Source of the DNA: an uncultured Eubacteriales bacterium
GTDB lineage: Bacteria > Bacillota > Clostridia > Christensenellales > CAG-138
Direction of reading: 5' to 3'
NCBI GenBank assembly: GCA_900550525.1
Contig: URSN01000043.1
Location: 1-15,007, forward strand
DNA: 15,007 nucleotides
Every line of letters starts with the position of its first letter. Within the stretch, counting starts at the first letter, position 1. Under the pieces are notes generated by a model that saw only the letters and a list, made by a program, of their open reading frames with translations, searched no databases and had not been told where the DNA came from. The position numbers and the translations under genes were made by a program. Shown here in pieces: positions 9,356 through 15,007 of the stretch.

Positions 9356-10510
9356 TTACTGTTGGAACACGGTCGCCCCGTCCACCATCACGCGGCGCAC
9401 CCGCGCCGCGAGGTCGAACGGATGCCCGTCGTAGAACACCAGATCCGCGTCCTTGCCCGGCCGGATGGAGCCCACGCGCGCGTCCACGCCCAGGATGCGG
9501 GCGGGCGTGATCGTGATGGCGCGCAGCGCCCGCTTCTCATCCAGCCCGCGGCCCACCAGATACCCCGCGATGACCGGCAGCAGCCGCTGCGGCACCACCG
9601 GCGCGTCCGTGCAGAGCGCAAACTCGATGCCCGCTGCGGCAAAGGCCATGGGCGCGTCGTAATCGACGTCCATCTCGACCTTCCACCGCTCGGTGAGGAA
9701 CGGGCCGACGATCATCGGCACGCCCTCGCGCGCCAGCGCGCCGGCGACGCTGCGGCCGCAGGTGCAGTGCTCCAGCGTCAGGTCAAAGCCGAACTCCCGC
9801 GCCAGGCGGATGGCGGAGAACATGTCGTCCGCGCGGTGCGCATGGCACTTGAGCGGCATCTCGCGGCGCAGCACCTTGGCCATGTTCTCAAGCGCCAGGT
9901 CGCGTTCGGGCGCTTCGCCCTCGCCCGCCTCGGCGCGCGCGCAGGCCTCCATATACGCCTTCGCGTCATAGAAGCGCTGGCGCAGCAGGCCCATGCTGCC
10001 CATGCGCGTATACGGCTCCTTGCCCGCCATCTGGCCGTAGCAGCGCTTCGGGTTCTCGCCAAAGGCCGCCTTGAGCGCCGCTTCCTTCTTCACGATCATA
10101 TCGTCCACGCAGTCCCCCACGGTCTTGATGACCGTGAACGTGCCGCCGATGAGGTTGGCGCTGCCCGGACCGGTGCAGATGGTGGTGACGCCCGCCTCAT
10201 AGGAATCGGACATGATGCTGTTTTGCGGGTTGATGGAATCGATGGCGCTCAGCTGCGGCGTCATGGGCGTGGTCATCTCATTGGTGCCGCTGCCCTCCGC
10301 CCCGAGCCCGTAGCTGTACAGGCCGACGTGGCAGTGCGCGTCCACCATGCCCGGCATGACCGTCAGGCCGGACGCGTCCACGACCTCCTCGTCCGGCAGC
10401 GGCGCGAGCGCCTCCGCCACGGCCGCGATCTTCCCCCCGGCCACGCGGATGCAGCCGTGCGCAAGGTCCGGCCCCTCCATGGTCAGGATGCGTGCGTTTT
10501 GGATCAGCAT
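9356..10510 (-). CDS. COG1228-type amidohydrolase (paralog 3)
   Basis: An intact 384-residue amidohydrolase, clearly paralogous to the other two along its whole length. Metal-site residues are all present: His59 and His61 in DAHCH, Lys221/His223/His225 in KCHAHRADD, His248 in LEHCTCG, and Asp302 in CTDAP. The closing motif SIRPGKDADLVF matches the family's beta domain. The ATG at 10508-10510 has AGGAGG seven bases upstream and overlaps the end of the TPR-type gene by seven bases, so translation is probably coupled. The stop lies 32 bases before paralog 2. Expected to hydrolyse a dipeptide, imidazolone or similar amide in the cytoplasm (no signal peptide). Extra cysteines near the active site (Cys222, Cys249, Cys251) differ from paralog 1 and may affect specificity. 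Confidence 0.9.
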   Translation of the reverse strand: MLIQNARILTMEGPDLAHGCIRVAGGKIAAVAEALAPLPDEEVVDASGLTVMPGMVDAHCHVGLYSYGLGAEGSGTNEMTTPMTPQLSAIDSINPQNSIMSDSYEAGVTTICTGPGSANLIGGTFTVIKTVGDCVDDMIVKKEAALKAAFGENPKRCYGQMAGKEPYTRMGSMGLLRQRFYDAKAYMEACARAEAGEGEAPERDLALENMAKVLRREMPLKCHAHRADDMFSAIRLAREFGFDLTLEHCTCGRSVAGALAREGVPMIVGPFLTERWKVEMDVDYDAPMAFAAAGIEFALCTDAPVVPQRLLPVIAGYLVGRGLDEKRALRAITITPARILGVDARVGSIRPGKDADLVFYDGHPFDLAARVRRVMVDGATVFQQ

Positions 10511-11337
10511 GGCGCTCCCTCCTGAAACAGGCGCTTGAGGTCCGCCCTGGCCGCATGGTAGGCAAACGCCGACCACATCTGCGGCGCGGCCGCCTGCACG
10601 GTGACGTCCAGATAATGGCGCGCCTGCTCCATCTCGCCCCGGGCCAGATAGTAGTTGGCTGCGGCGTAGGCGTTGACCGCAAGGGTGATGTCCGGCAGGT
10701 CGTCCTCGTCCACCTTCAGCGCCTCCTCGACGCTCATGCGCCCGCTGAAGAGCATGACGCTCTTATAATAGCTGTAGTTCTCGTCGTAATCGATGTCCTC
10801 GCCGATCGCGCCCACGAGCGCCTCCGCCTCGGCCCGCCGCCCCTGCCGCATGAGCGAGAGGTAGCACCAGTTCGCCGCGGAGATCAGGCTCCCGCCGTCG
10901 GCCGAGAGCGCGTGGCAGTGCAAAAACGCCTGCGAGGCGCGCGCAAAGTCGCCGCGGATGAAATGCACCAGGCCGCGGTGGTATTCCGTGGACCAGTTGT
11001 CGGGGTCCAGCCGCGCGCTCATCTCAAGATCCGCCGCGCCCTGCTCGTACTGCATCATGGCCAGATACCGGCGGCCGCGCAGGCAGTAGCATTCCGCGTC
11101 GAACGGATGCCCCGTCAGCCACGCCGACAGCGCCGCGGCGGACTGCCGGTAGAGCATCTGCTTGGCCAGCTCGCCCGCCAGCTCCAGATACTCCTCGCGC
11201 GTCCCCGTGCCGGAGGCGATGAGCGGGTACAGCTGCTCCGCGCGCTCCGCAAGCGGCACGGGCAGCTCCTCCGGCCAGACCTGCGACGACTGCGGCGCCT
11301 GCCTGCCGACGCGCGTGATGACAAGTTTCTTCCTCAT
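10504..11337 (-). CDS. TPR-type repeat protein, first gene of the operon
   Basis: A 277-residue cytoplasmic protein (no signal peptide or membrane helix) built of helix-turn-helix repeats. The clearest tetratricopeptide units are at about 80-113 (AECYCLRGRRYLAMMQYEQG, ending DPDN) and 114-147 (GLVHFIRGDFARASQAFLHC); weaker helices follow to about 250. Such proteins are scaffolds for protein contacts and have no catalytic role of their own. The ATG at 11335-11337 has GGGGAG six bases upstream, right after a structured leader, and the 3' end overlaps the next amidohydrolase by seven bases. The coupling suggests that it works with that enzyme family or organises the peptidases, but this is inference. 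I cannot name a specific family. Confidence 0.8.
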   Translation of the reverse strand: MRKKLVITRVGRQAPQSSQVWPEELPVPLAERAEQLYPLIASGTGTREEYLELAGELAKQMLYRQSAAALSAWLTGHPFDAECYCLRGRRYLAMMQYEQGAADLEMSARLDPDNWSTEYHRGLVHFIRGDFARASQAFLHCHALSADGGSLISAANWCYLSLMRQGRRAEAEALVGAIGEDIDYDENYSYYKSVMLFSGRMSVEEALKVDEDDLPDITLAVNAYAAANYYLARGEMEQARHYLDVTVQAAAPQMWSAFAYHAARADLKRLFQEGAPC

Positions 11338-11350
11338 CCTCTGCTCCCCT

Positions 11351-11376
11351 TAAAATTTAGTCCTACTATAATTTTA
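11351..11376 (-). promoter_or_regulatory. AT-rich leader hairpin beside the ribosome binding site of the operon's first gene
   Basis: TAAAATTTAGT (11351-11361) pairs with ACTA, then AATTTTA (11365-11376), with a single unpaired T at 11369 and a 3-base loop, giving 11 pairs. In the minus-strand RNA its 3' arm ends one to two bases before the GGGGAG ribosome binding site. That position suits control of translation start or an operator; function is inferred. Confidence 0.45.
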
Positions 11377-11394
11377 GTCTGCCGTCACGACCGG

Positions 11395-11419
11395 CTTTTT
11401 TGCGGAAAGTGCAAAAAAG
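11395..11419 (-). promoter_or_regulatory. leader stem-loop with T6/A6 arms
   Basis: CTTTTTTGC (11395-11403) pairs with GCAAAAAAG (11411-11419) around a 7-base loop. In the leftward transcript it lies just after the predicted start site and about 60-75 bases before the TPR gene. The same 9-base arms recur at 14465-14503. Confidence 0.45.
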
Positions 11420-11421
11420 GC

Positions 11422-11451
11422 TTTACAATGTAGGGAGTATAGCATTATGAT
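11422..11451 (+). promoter_or_regulatory. sigma-A type promoter for the carboxypeptidase gene
   Basis: TTTACA (-35, 11422-11427) and TATGAT (-10, 11446-11451) with an 18-base spacer; each differs from consensus by one base. Transcription would start near 11458, giving a leader of about 100 bases. It overlaps the leftward promoter at 11436-11465. Confidence 0.6.
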
Positions 11452-11465
11452 AGGAGTCAAGTCAA
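11436..11465 (-). promoter_or_regulatory. sigma-A type promoter for the peptide-uptake operon
   Basis: On the minus strand TTGACT (-35, 11460-11465), an 18-base spacer, and TATACT (-10, 11436-11441) preceded by TGC, an extended -10. TTGACT also occurs a second time five bases downstream. Transcription would start near 11429, about 90 bases before the TPR gene. Confidence 0.7.
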
Positions 11466-11507
11466 GGATTATATATTATAGCTGCACAATATTTTTTTAC
11501 CAGCGCC

Positions 11508-11522
11508 CGCGGCGGCGCCGCG
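11508..11522 (+). other. GC-rich leader hairpin before the carboxypeptidase gene
   Basis: CGCGGC (11508-11513) pairs with GCCGCG (11517-11522) around a 3-base loop, about 40 bases before the start codon. It sits abruptly after an AT-rich stretch containing seven T's. An alternative pairing of CCGCG with CGCGG is possible. Role unknown. Confidence 0.3.
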
Positions 11523-11561
11523 CGGATGGTACTATTTACAACCCACAGGAGGGAATACCGC

Positions 11562-12971
11562 ATGTTGATCGCAGAGGAGAACCGTCAGAAGAACCGCTTC
11601 GTCTCGCAGGGGGAGATCGTCCTGCGCGGGCAGCGCATCCCCTACCGCACGGTGTGCGAGGACAACTTCATCATCGGCAGCGACGGCGAGCCGGCGGGCT
11701 CCGTCTTTACCTACGCCTATTTCCGCAGCGATGTGGCGGACGCATCGGCGCGGCCCATCCTGTTCGGCTTCAACGGCGGGCCCGGCTCGGCCAGCCTGTG
11801 GCTGCACCTCGGGCTGCTCGGCCCGCGCCGCGTCCGCATTCCGGACGAATTCGCCCTTTCGCCCACGCCGCCCTTTGCGCTGGAGGACAACCCCAACTGC
11901 CTGCTGGACATGTGCGACGTCGTGCTGGTCGATCCGGTGGGCTGCGGGCTCGGCCGCCTGTTTAAGGAGGACGAGCAGGACCGCATCTTCGGCTTCAACC
12001 AGGATGCGCACGTGCTGGCCAAGTTCATGGGCGCGTGGCTGACGCGCCACGGCCGGCTCAACAGCCCGCTGTTCCTCTTTGGCGAGAGCTACGGCACCGG
12101 CCGCACGGCGCTGCTGCTGGCGGAGCTGTACGGGGCCGGCGGCGGCGAGGACGACACCATGGGCATCTCGGTCAACGGGGCGGCGTTCCTCGGCTGCTAT
12201 TTCTTCGACAATCTGCCCGTGGAGCAGACGGCGCTGAACATGTCCTCCATGGCGGCGGCCAACTGGTACCACAACCGCGCGGGCAAGCCGGACCTTGAGA
12301 CGTTCTTTGAGGAGGCGCACCGCTTCACGGCGGACGAATACCTGCCCGCCCTGTTCCGCGGCGACGAGCTCAGCGCGGCGGAGCGGACGCATGTGATCGA
12401 GCGTATGGCGTACTACACCGGGCTCAAGCCGGCGTTCCTCGAGGCGCGGCGCATGCGCGTGGACATCCACGATTTCCTCTCGCACCTGCTGGAGGACAGC
12501 AACGAATCCGTCGGCATGTACGACGGGCGCTTCAAATGGAAGAAGGAGCCCAACGTCAAGCCCGTCAGCATCGGCGGCGACGACCCGGCCATGTCCGCCT
12601 ACACGCCGGCGTTCCTGGCGGGGTTCGGGCTGCTGCGCCGGGAGCTGGGCATCGACTTTGACCGCGTGATCCGCTCCTCCACCTGGCACGTCAGCCACAA
12701 CTGGATCCGCGACCTCAAGCTCTCCCCCTCCGACGCGCTGGCCGCCGCCATGCGGCGCAACCGCAAGCTCAAGGCGTTCTTCGCCTCCGGCAAGTACGAC
12801 CTGTGCACCACCGCCGGCATCGCGCGCTATCTGGCCGCGCACTCCCATCTCGACCCGGCGCGCGTCAGCTTCCGCACCTATCCCTCCGGCCACATGGCCT
12901 ATGTGGGTGAGGAGAGCGCCCGCCAGCTGGCCGAGGACCTGCGCGCCTTCTACGCCTCCACGCTGGAATAG
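11562..12971 (+). CDS. serine carboxypeptidase, peptidase family S10, without signal peptide
   Basis: Removes residues from the C-terminus of peptides by an alpha/beta-hydrolase mechanism; 469 residues. The oxyanion-hole motif is FNGGPGSASLW (70-80). The nucleophile is Ser176 in GESYGTGR, the Asp is Asp413 in SGKYDLCTT, and the His is His444 in YPSGHMAY, so the triad is complete. The start is the ATG at 11562 with AGGAGG nine to ten bases upstream; an in-frame codon at 11526 has no such site. The N-terminus (MLIAEENRQKNRF) is charged, with no signal peptide or membrane helix, so the enzyme should be cytoplasmic, unlike the secreted or vacuolar enzymes best known in this family. It is divergent from the importer operon, fitting a role in degrading imported peptides. 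It ends in TAG, the only gene here that does. Confidence 0.92.
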   Translation: MLIAEENRQKNRFVSQGEIVLRGQRIPYRTVCEDNFIIGSDGEPAGSVFTYAYFRSDVADASARPILFGFNGGPGSASLWLHLGLLGPRRVRIPDEFALSPTPPFALEDNPNCLLDMCDVVLVDPVGCGLGRLFKEDEQDRIFGFNQDAHVLAKFMGAWLTRHGRLNSPLFLFGESYGTGRTALLLAELYGAGGGEDDTMGISVNGAAFLGCYFFDNLPVEQTALNMSSMAAANWYHNRAGKPDLETFFEEAHRFTADEYLPALFRGDELSAAERTHVIERMAYYTGLKPAFLEARRMRVDIHDFLSHLLEDSNESVGMYDGRFKWKKEPNVKPVSIGGDDPAMSAYTPAFLAGFGLLRRELGIDFDRVIRSSTWHVSHNWIRDLKLSPSDALAAAMRRNRKLKAFFASGKYDLCTTAGIARYLAAHSHLDPARVSFRTYPSGHMAYVGEESARQLAEDLRAFYASTLE

Positions 12972-12996
12972 GCGCCGCCCGGACGGAGCATGGGAA

Positions 12997-13030
12997 AGCG
13001 GCGCGGCAGGCAAACGCCTGCCGCGCCGCT
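12997..13030. terminator. bidirectional terminator between convergent genes
   Basis: A perfect 15-bp stem, AGCGGCGCGGCAGGC (12997-13011) with GCCTGCCGCGCCGCT (13016-13030), and the loop AAAC. GTTT follows on the plus strand and CTTTCC on the minus strand, so T-runs are short but present both ways. It lies 25 bases after the carboxypeptidase stop and about 115 bases after the catalase stop. Confidence 0.8.
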
Positions 13031-13041
13031 GTTTCATCGTA

Positions 13042-13136
13042 CGCCCGCCGGTTTCGCGCCGCGCCTGCCGGCTTGCGTCCCGCCGCCTTACATGGCGCTG
13101 CGCTGTTTTGCGCCGCGCCCGCCGGTTTTCGCGCCG
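13042..13136. repeat. imperfect direct repeat in the convergent gap
   Basis: CGCCCGCCGGTTTCGCGCCG (13042-13061) recurs at 13116-13136 with one extra T. Similar GC-rich words lie in between. It is in the gap just after the catalase stop codon and looks non-coding. Confidence 0.4.
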
Positions 13137-13144
13137 CTCACCGT

Positions 13145-13816
13145 TTAGCGGAACGCGGGCGGCCCGGCTTCGCCCGCCTCGGTGAAGGTGCCGTCCTCGG
13201 GTGAGGGTTCCGACAGGCTGAAGTACATGCGCGCCGCCTTCGTCGTGCCGAAATCGCGGTTGGAGCCGGTGCTCTGCACGCGGTTGAACGCCTCGCGGAA
13301 CATGGCGTTGTGCGCCTCCTCGCGGTTGAGCAGGAAATCGATGGTCTCGCGGACCTTCTTATCGTCGATCTGGCGGTACAGGTACTCGTATACGACCTTG
13401 GCGCGCTGCTCCGAGGCGATGTTGGAGAGCAGGTCCGCGCACAGGTCGCCGGTCACGGTGACGTAGTCGCCCGTCCAGGAATAGCCGGAGGCGTTGATCA
13501 GGCCGGGATTGAGCCCCAGCAGCACATGGGTCTGTATCTCGCCGGCGGGCACGGCGGCCGCGTCCACGTCGTGGCCGTTGAGCAGGTGGATCGTCTGCGC
13601 CACCATCTCCATGTGGCCGAGCTCCTCGGCGGCGATGTCCAAAAACAGATCCTTGATCTGCGCGTCGCTGATGCGGAAGCTCTGCGACAGGTACTGCATG
13701 GCGGCCTTGAGCTCGCCGTTGGCGCCGCCGAGCTGCTCTTGCAGCAGCGCCGCATACTGCGGGTTGGGGCCCTCCACCGCGACGGGGTGGAACAGCTGTT
13801 TCTCGTGTTGGAACAT
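13145..13816 (-). CDS. manganese catalase family protein
   Basis: A non-heme, dimanganese catalase (hydrogen peroxide to water and oxygen), ferritin-like four-helix fold, 223 residues. The five expected metal ligands can be placed: Glu35 (GELKAAMQYL), Glu65 and His68 (EELGHMEMV), Glu136 (SEQRAK), and His169 (REEAHNAMF). It is shorter than the Lactobacillus enzyme (about 266 residues), missing part of the C-terminus, and similar in size to Clostridia and CotJC-like members. The ATG at 13814-13816 has GAGGA six bases upstream. It stands alone, convergent with the carboxypeptidase. No clear promoter could be found upstream. CotJC-type spore-coat use is an alternative, but no cotJA/cotJB genes are beside it. 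Confidence 0.93.
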   Translation of the reverse strand: MFQHEKQLFHPVAVEGPNPQYAALLQEQLGGANGELKAAMQYLSQSFRISDAQIKDLFLDIAAEELGHMEMVAQTIHLLNGHDVDAAAVPAGEIQTHVLLGLNPGLINASGYSWTGDYVTVTGDLCADLLSNIASEQRAKVVYEYLYRQIDDKKVRETIDFLLNREEAHNAMFREAFNRVQSTGSNRDFGTTKAARMYFSLSEPSPEDGTFTEAGEAGPPAFR

Positions 13817-14409
13817 GGTCGGTCCTCGCCTTTCTGTTTCGGTCTTTGCACAAAGTGTTGCCGCCGCGCGTGCGATCTATGCGCGCCGGATGGAATTGTG
13901 CCGGCCGCAGGGCTGGCGCGGGCAGCCGGCGGAGCCTGCTTCTCCCCCTCCGCGCGCCCGGCGCTTACGTCCGTGCGGGCGGCGCGCAGGCGCGCCCCTG
14001 CATACCTGCCTTGCGGGACGGAGACAGTTTGAACGCGATTCCCCCCATGTGCTATGGTTGCGTGAAGCGGAGCGGCAAACCGGGAAGAACGAGGCAAAGG
14101 AGCGCTGCTGAAAAAATGTCCTGCGCGCGGGAAAGATGGGCAGGCAGATTCTTTACAGACGACGAAGATTGCCGCTTTTCACAAAAGGTAACACACGCTC
14201 TCGTTGACCCTCGCGTGTGAGGATGATGTTATGATTGCCGGAAAGGCGTTTGCGGGAACGGGCTTCCCGGGTTTTATCTGCAAAGCGTGTGGATGTGTCC
14301 TGTCTGATTATCAGAACGATACCCTCGGGTTTACTCCCCCGTTTGCCGGGAAGCTGAAAATGGGATGCTGCCTCTTCCGGCGCGCCATGCACCGTTGCAT
14401 ATATGACCC
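13817..14409. other. intergenic stretch without a credible gene
   Basis: About 590 bases upstream of the catalase gene. Frames open on both strands but none has a good ribosome binding site, a recognisable motif or gene-like composition. I see two inverted repeats: 13981-13996 (GGCGCGC, AG, GCGCGCC) and 14192-14219 (CACACGC, 14-base gap, GCGTGTG), plus a near-palindrome CTTTGCACAAAG about 30 bases upstream of the catalase start. From about 14030 to 14400 the GC content drops below that of the surroundings. The catalase promoter must be here but could not be placed. Confidence 0.5.
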
Positions 14410-14442
14410 CAGCAAACGGGGCCTTTTGCGGAAAAGGAGGAG
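14410..14442. repeat. repeat module R2, copy a
   Basis: A 33-base module that recurs at 14664-14696 with one mismatch (A at 14416, G at 14670). It contains the small inverted repeat CCTTTT, GCGG, AAAAGG followed by AGGAG. Confidence 0.75.
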
Positions 14443-14464
14443 TAAGGGAGCGGGGCGACGGCGG

Positions 14465-14503
14465 CTTTTTTGCGGCAGATGCAATCTGCCAAAAGCAAAA
14501 AAG
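14465..14503. other. nested hairpin with T6/A6 arms
   Basis: Outer arms CTTTTTTGC (14465-14473) and GCAAAAAAG (14495-14503); inner arms GGCAGAT (14474-14480) and ATCTGCC (14484-14490) with a GCA loop; AAAA is bulged. The outer arms are the same as in the leader hairpin at 11395-11419. Confidence 0.55.
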
Positions 14504-14535
14504 ACGTCGGAGCAAAGCGGACTTTGCTCCGACGT
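14497..14535 (-). terminator. strong leftward intrinsic terminator with no gene directly before it
   Basis: A perfect 14-bp stem, ACGTCGGAGCAAAG (14504-14517) with CTTTGCTCCGACGT (14522-14535), loop CGGA. On the minus strand CTTTTTTG follows at once (14497-14503). The stem shares sequence with the tRNA terminator at 14735-14770. It may be a second terminator behind the tRNA, or belong to a tRNA unit that was lost. Confidence 0.75.
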
Positions 14536-14579
14536 GGCGCGTTTTTCCGGTGCGGCTTGCGCGCCCCGCCCCCCCACAT

Positions 14580-14656
14580 TCCCCGCGCCGCGAGGCGCGG
14601 CAGCCGCAAAAGGCCGGAAAGCGCGGCGCAGGCGTCGCGCGCGCGTTTACAAGCGC
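14580..14656. repeat. 77-bp exact direct repeat R1, copy a
   Basis: Identical, base for base, to 14931-15007, 351 bases away. It starts with a 7-bp hairpin closed by a GCGA tetraloop (14583-14600) and ends in TTTACAAGCGC. No open frame with gene features crosses it. Confidence 0.9.
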
Positions 14657-14663
14657 GCAGCCG

Positions 14664-14696
14664 CAGCAAGCGGGGCCTTTTGCGGAAAAGGAGGAG
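14664..14696. repeat. repeat module R2, copy b
   Basis: Second copy of the 33-base module at 14410-14442, 254 bases away, with one mismatch. It lies eight bases after R1 copy a. Confidence 0.75.
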
Positions 14697-14734
14697 CAGA
14701 GGCGTGAGCGCACTCCGGCTTTTGGCATGAAATG

Positions 14735-14770
14735 AAAAAAGCCGGAGCAAGCGATACAGAGCTTGCTCCG
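14735..14770 (-). terminator. terminator of the tRNA-Arg gene
   Basis: On the minus strand a 10-bp stem (14761-14770 with 14743-14752: CGGAGCAAGC/GCTTGCTCCG) has an 8-base loop and is followed by GGC and six T's (14735-14740). It begins three bases after the tRNA's CCA. An overlapping 11-bp inverted repeat (14713-14723 with 14737-14747) would compete with the terminator stem if it formed. Confidence 0.85.
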
Positions 14771-14773
14771 ACG

Positions 14774-14849
14774 TGGCGCGCCTGGCAGGATTCGAACCTG
14801 CGACCTACCGGTTCGTAGCCGGGCACTCTATCCACTGAGCTACAAGCGC
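14774..14849 (-). tRNA. tRNA-Arg (anticodon ACG)
   Basis: A 76-base cloverleaf with encoded CCA. Acceptor GCGCTTG pairs with CAGGCGC (one G-U), then TA, D-stem GCTC/GAGT, anticodon loop CTACGAA with anticodon ACG, a 5-base variable loop AGGTC, T-arm GCAGG-TTCGAAT-CCTGC, discriminator G and CCA. ACG, read as ICG after deamination, decodes CGU, CGC and CGA. The outermost anticodon-stem pair (27-43) is a C-U mismatch, otherwise regular. It has its own promoter and terminator, so it is a single-gene unit. Confidence 0.97.
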
Positions 14850-14863
14850 ATTCGCACTCGATT

Positions 14864-14892
14864 ATTGTAGCAAGGCGGCAGCGGCTTGTCAA
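14864..14892 (-). promoter_or_regulatory. promoter of the tRNA-Arg gene
   Basis: On the minus strand a consensus TTGACA (14887-14892), a 17-base spacer, and TACAAT (14864-14869) preceded by TTGC. Transcription would start near 14857, about eight bases before the mature tRNA. It is the strongest promoter match in the window. Confidence 0.9.
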
Positions 14893-14930
14893 GCGGAAAA
14901 TTGCCGCGTCCGGCCATCGCGCCGCCGTCC

Positions 14931-15007
14931 TCCCCGCGCCGCGAGGCGCGGCAGCCGCAAAAGGCCGGAAAGCGCGGCGCAGGCGTCGCGCGCGCGTTTA
15001 CAAGCGC
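14931..15007. repeat. 77-bp exact direct repeat R1, copy b (cut by window end)
   Basis: Same 77 bases as 14580-14656. Identity continues to the last base of the window, so the true repeat may be longer. It lies upstream of the tRNA promoter. Confidence 0.9.

Noticed and set aside
11367..11372. A second rightward promoter with TATAAT
   Set aside because: The -10 word is perfect but nothing like TTGACA lies 16-19 bases upstream, and the word is part of the leader palindrome.
11338..11400. CodY-type operator in the AT-rich leader
   Set aside because: A peptide-uptake operon invites this idea, but the inverted AATTTT/AAAATT words are 12 bases apart and do not match the known 15-base AATTTTCNGAAAATT box.
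14153..14728. Open frames of 110-190 codons on both strands across the tRNA-proximal region
   Set aside because: They run through two terminators, R1 and R2 repeats and hairpins. Their repeated peptide words (such as FRKRPRLL) come from translating the repeats, and no ribosome binding site or family motif is visible.
14580..15007. Attachment sites (att) of an integrated element flanking a tRNA
   Set aside because: Only about 270 bases lie between the two R1 copies, with no integrase, and the repeat does not overlap the tRNA 3' end as att sites usually do.
14410..15007. CRISPR-like array
   Set aside because: There are only two copies per repeat type, spacing is uneven (239-351 bases), and there are no cas genes or regular spacers.

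Overview
The window reads as part of a GC-rich Firmicutes chromosome, most likely a gut-type Clostridia lineage. The reasons are strong AGGAGG-type ribosome binding sites before most genes, sigma-A promoters of the TTGACA/TACAAT type, a lipoprotein with a Gram-positive style N-terminus, a Clostridia-type manganese catalase, and a CCA-encoding tRNA. This assignment rests on family resemblance and signals, not on a marker gene.

Region 1 (1-11337, all minus strand, read right to left) looks like one long operon. It starts at a good promoter (11436-11465) and runs: a TPR-type protein; two paralogous COG1228-type amidohydrolases, the second interrupted by an in-frame amber codon; a complete Opp/Dpp-type ABC importer in the order binding lipoprotein, permease, permease, ATPase, ATPase; a third amidohydrolase paralog; a small membrane protein; and an M24 (Xaa-Pro type) metallopeptidase that runs off the left edge. 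Genes overlap or lie within a few bases except at three points. Two of these (943-964, 6378-6403) carry GC-rich stem-loops and the third (8144-8161) a palindrome, as if to tune expression within one transcript.

Region 2 (11338-12971): an AT-rich control region holds two overlapping, back-to-back promoters. The rightward one drives a serine carboxypeptidase (family S10) that has no signal peptide. The simplest reading of regions 1 and 2 together is a peptide uptake and breakdown island: short peptides are imported, then cut by the amidohydrolases (some relatives are Xaa-Pro or other dipeptidases), the M24 enzyme and the S10 carboxypeptidase. The actual substrate cannot be read from the sequence.

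Region 3 (12972-13816): a 15-bp two-way terminator separates the carboxypeptidase from a convergent manganese catalase.

Region 4 (13817-15007): about 900 bases without a credible gene, then a dense set of hairpins and repeats around a tRNA-Arg(ACG) gene with its own promoter and terminator. Three short sequence modules occur twice in the same order, one of them an exact 77-base repeat cut by the window end. The first copy lacks the tRNA body but keeps tRNA-like ends. This repeat cluster, the amber-interrupted amidohydrolase that also lacks its metal-binding histidines, and the overlapping promoters are the points most worth a second look.
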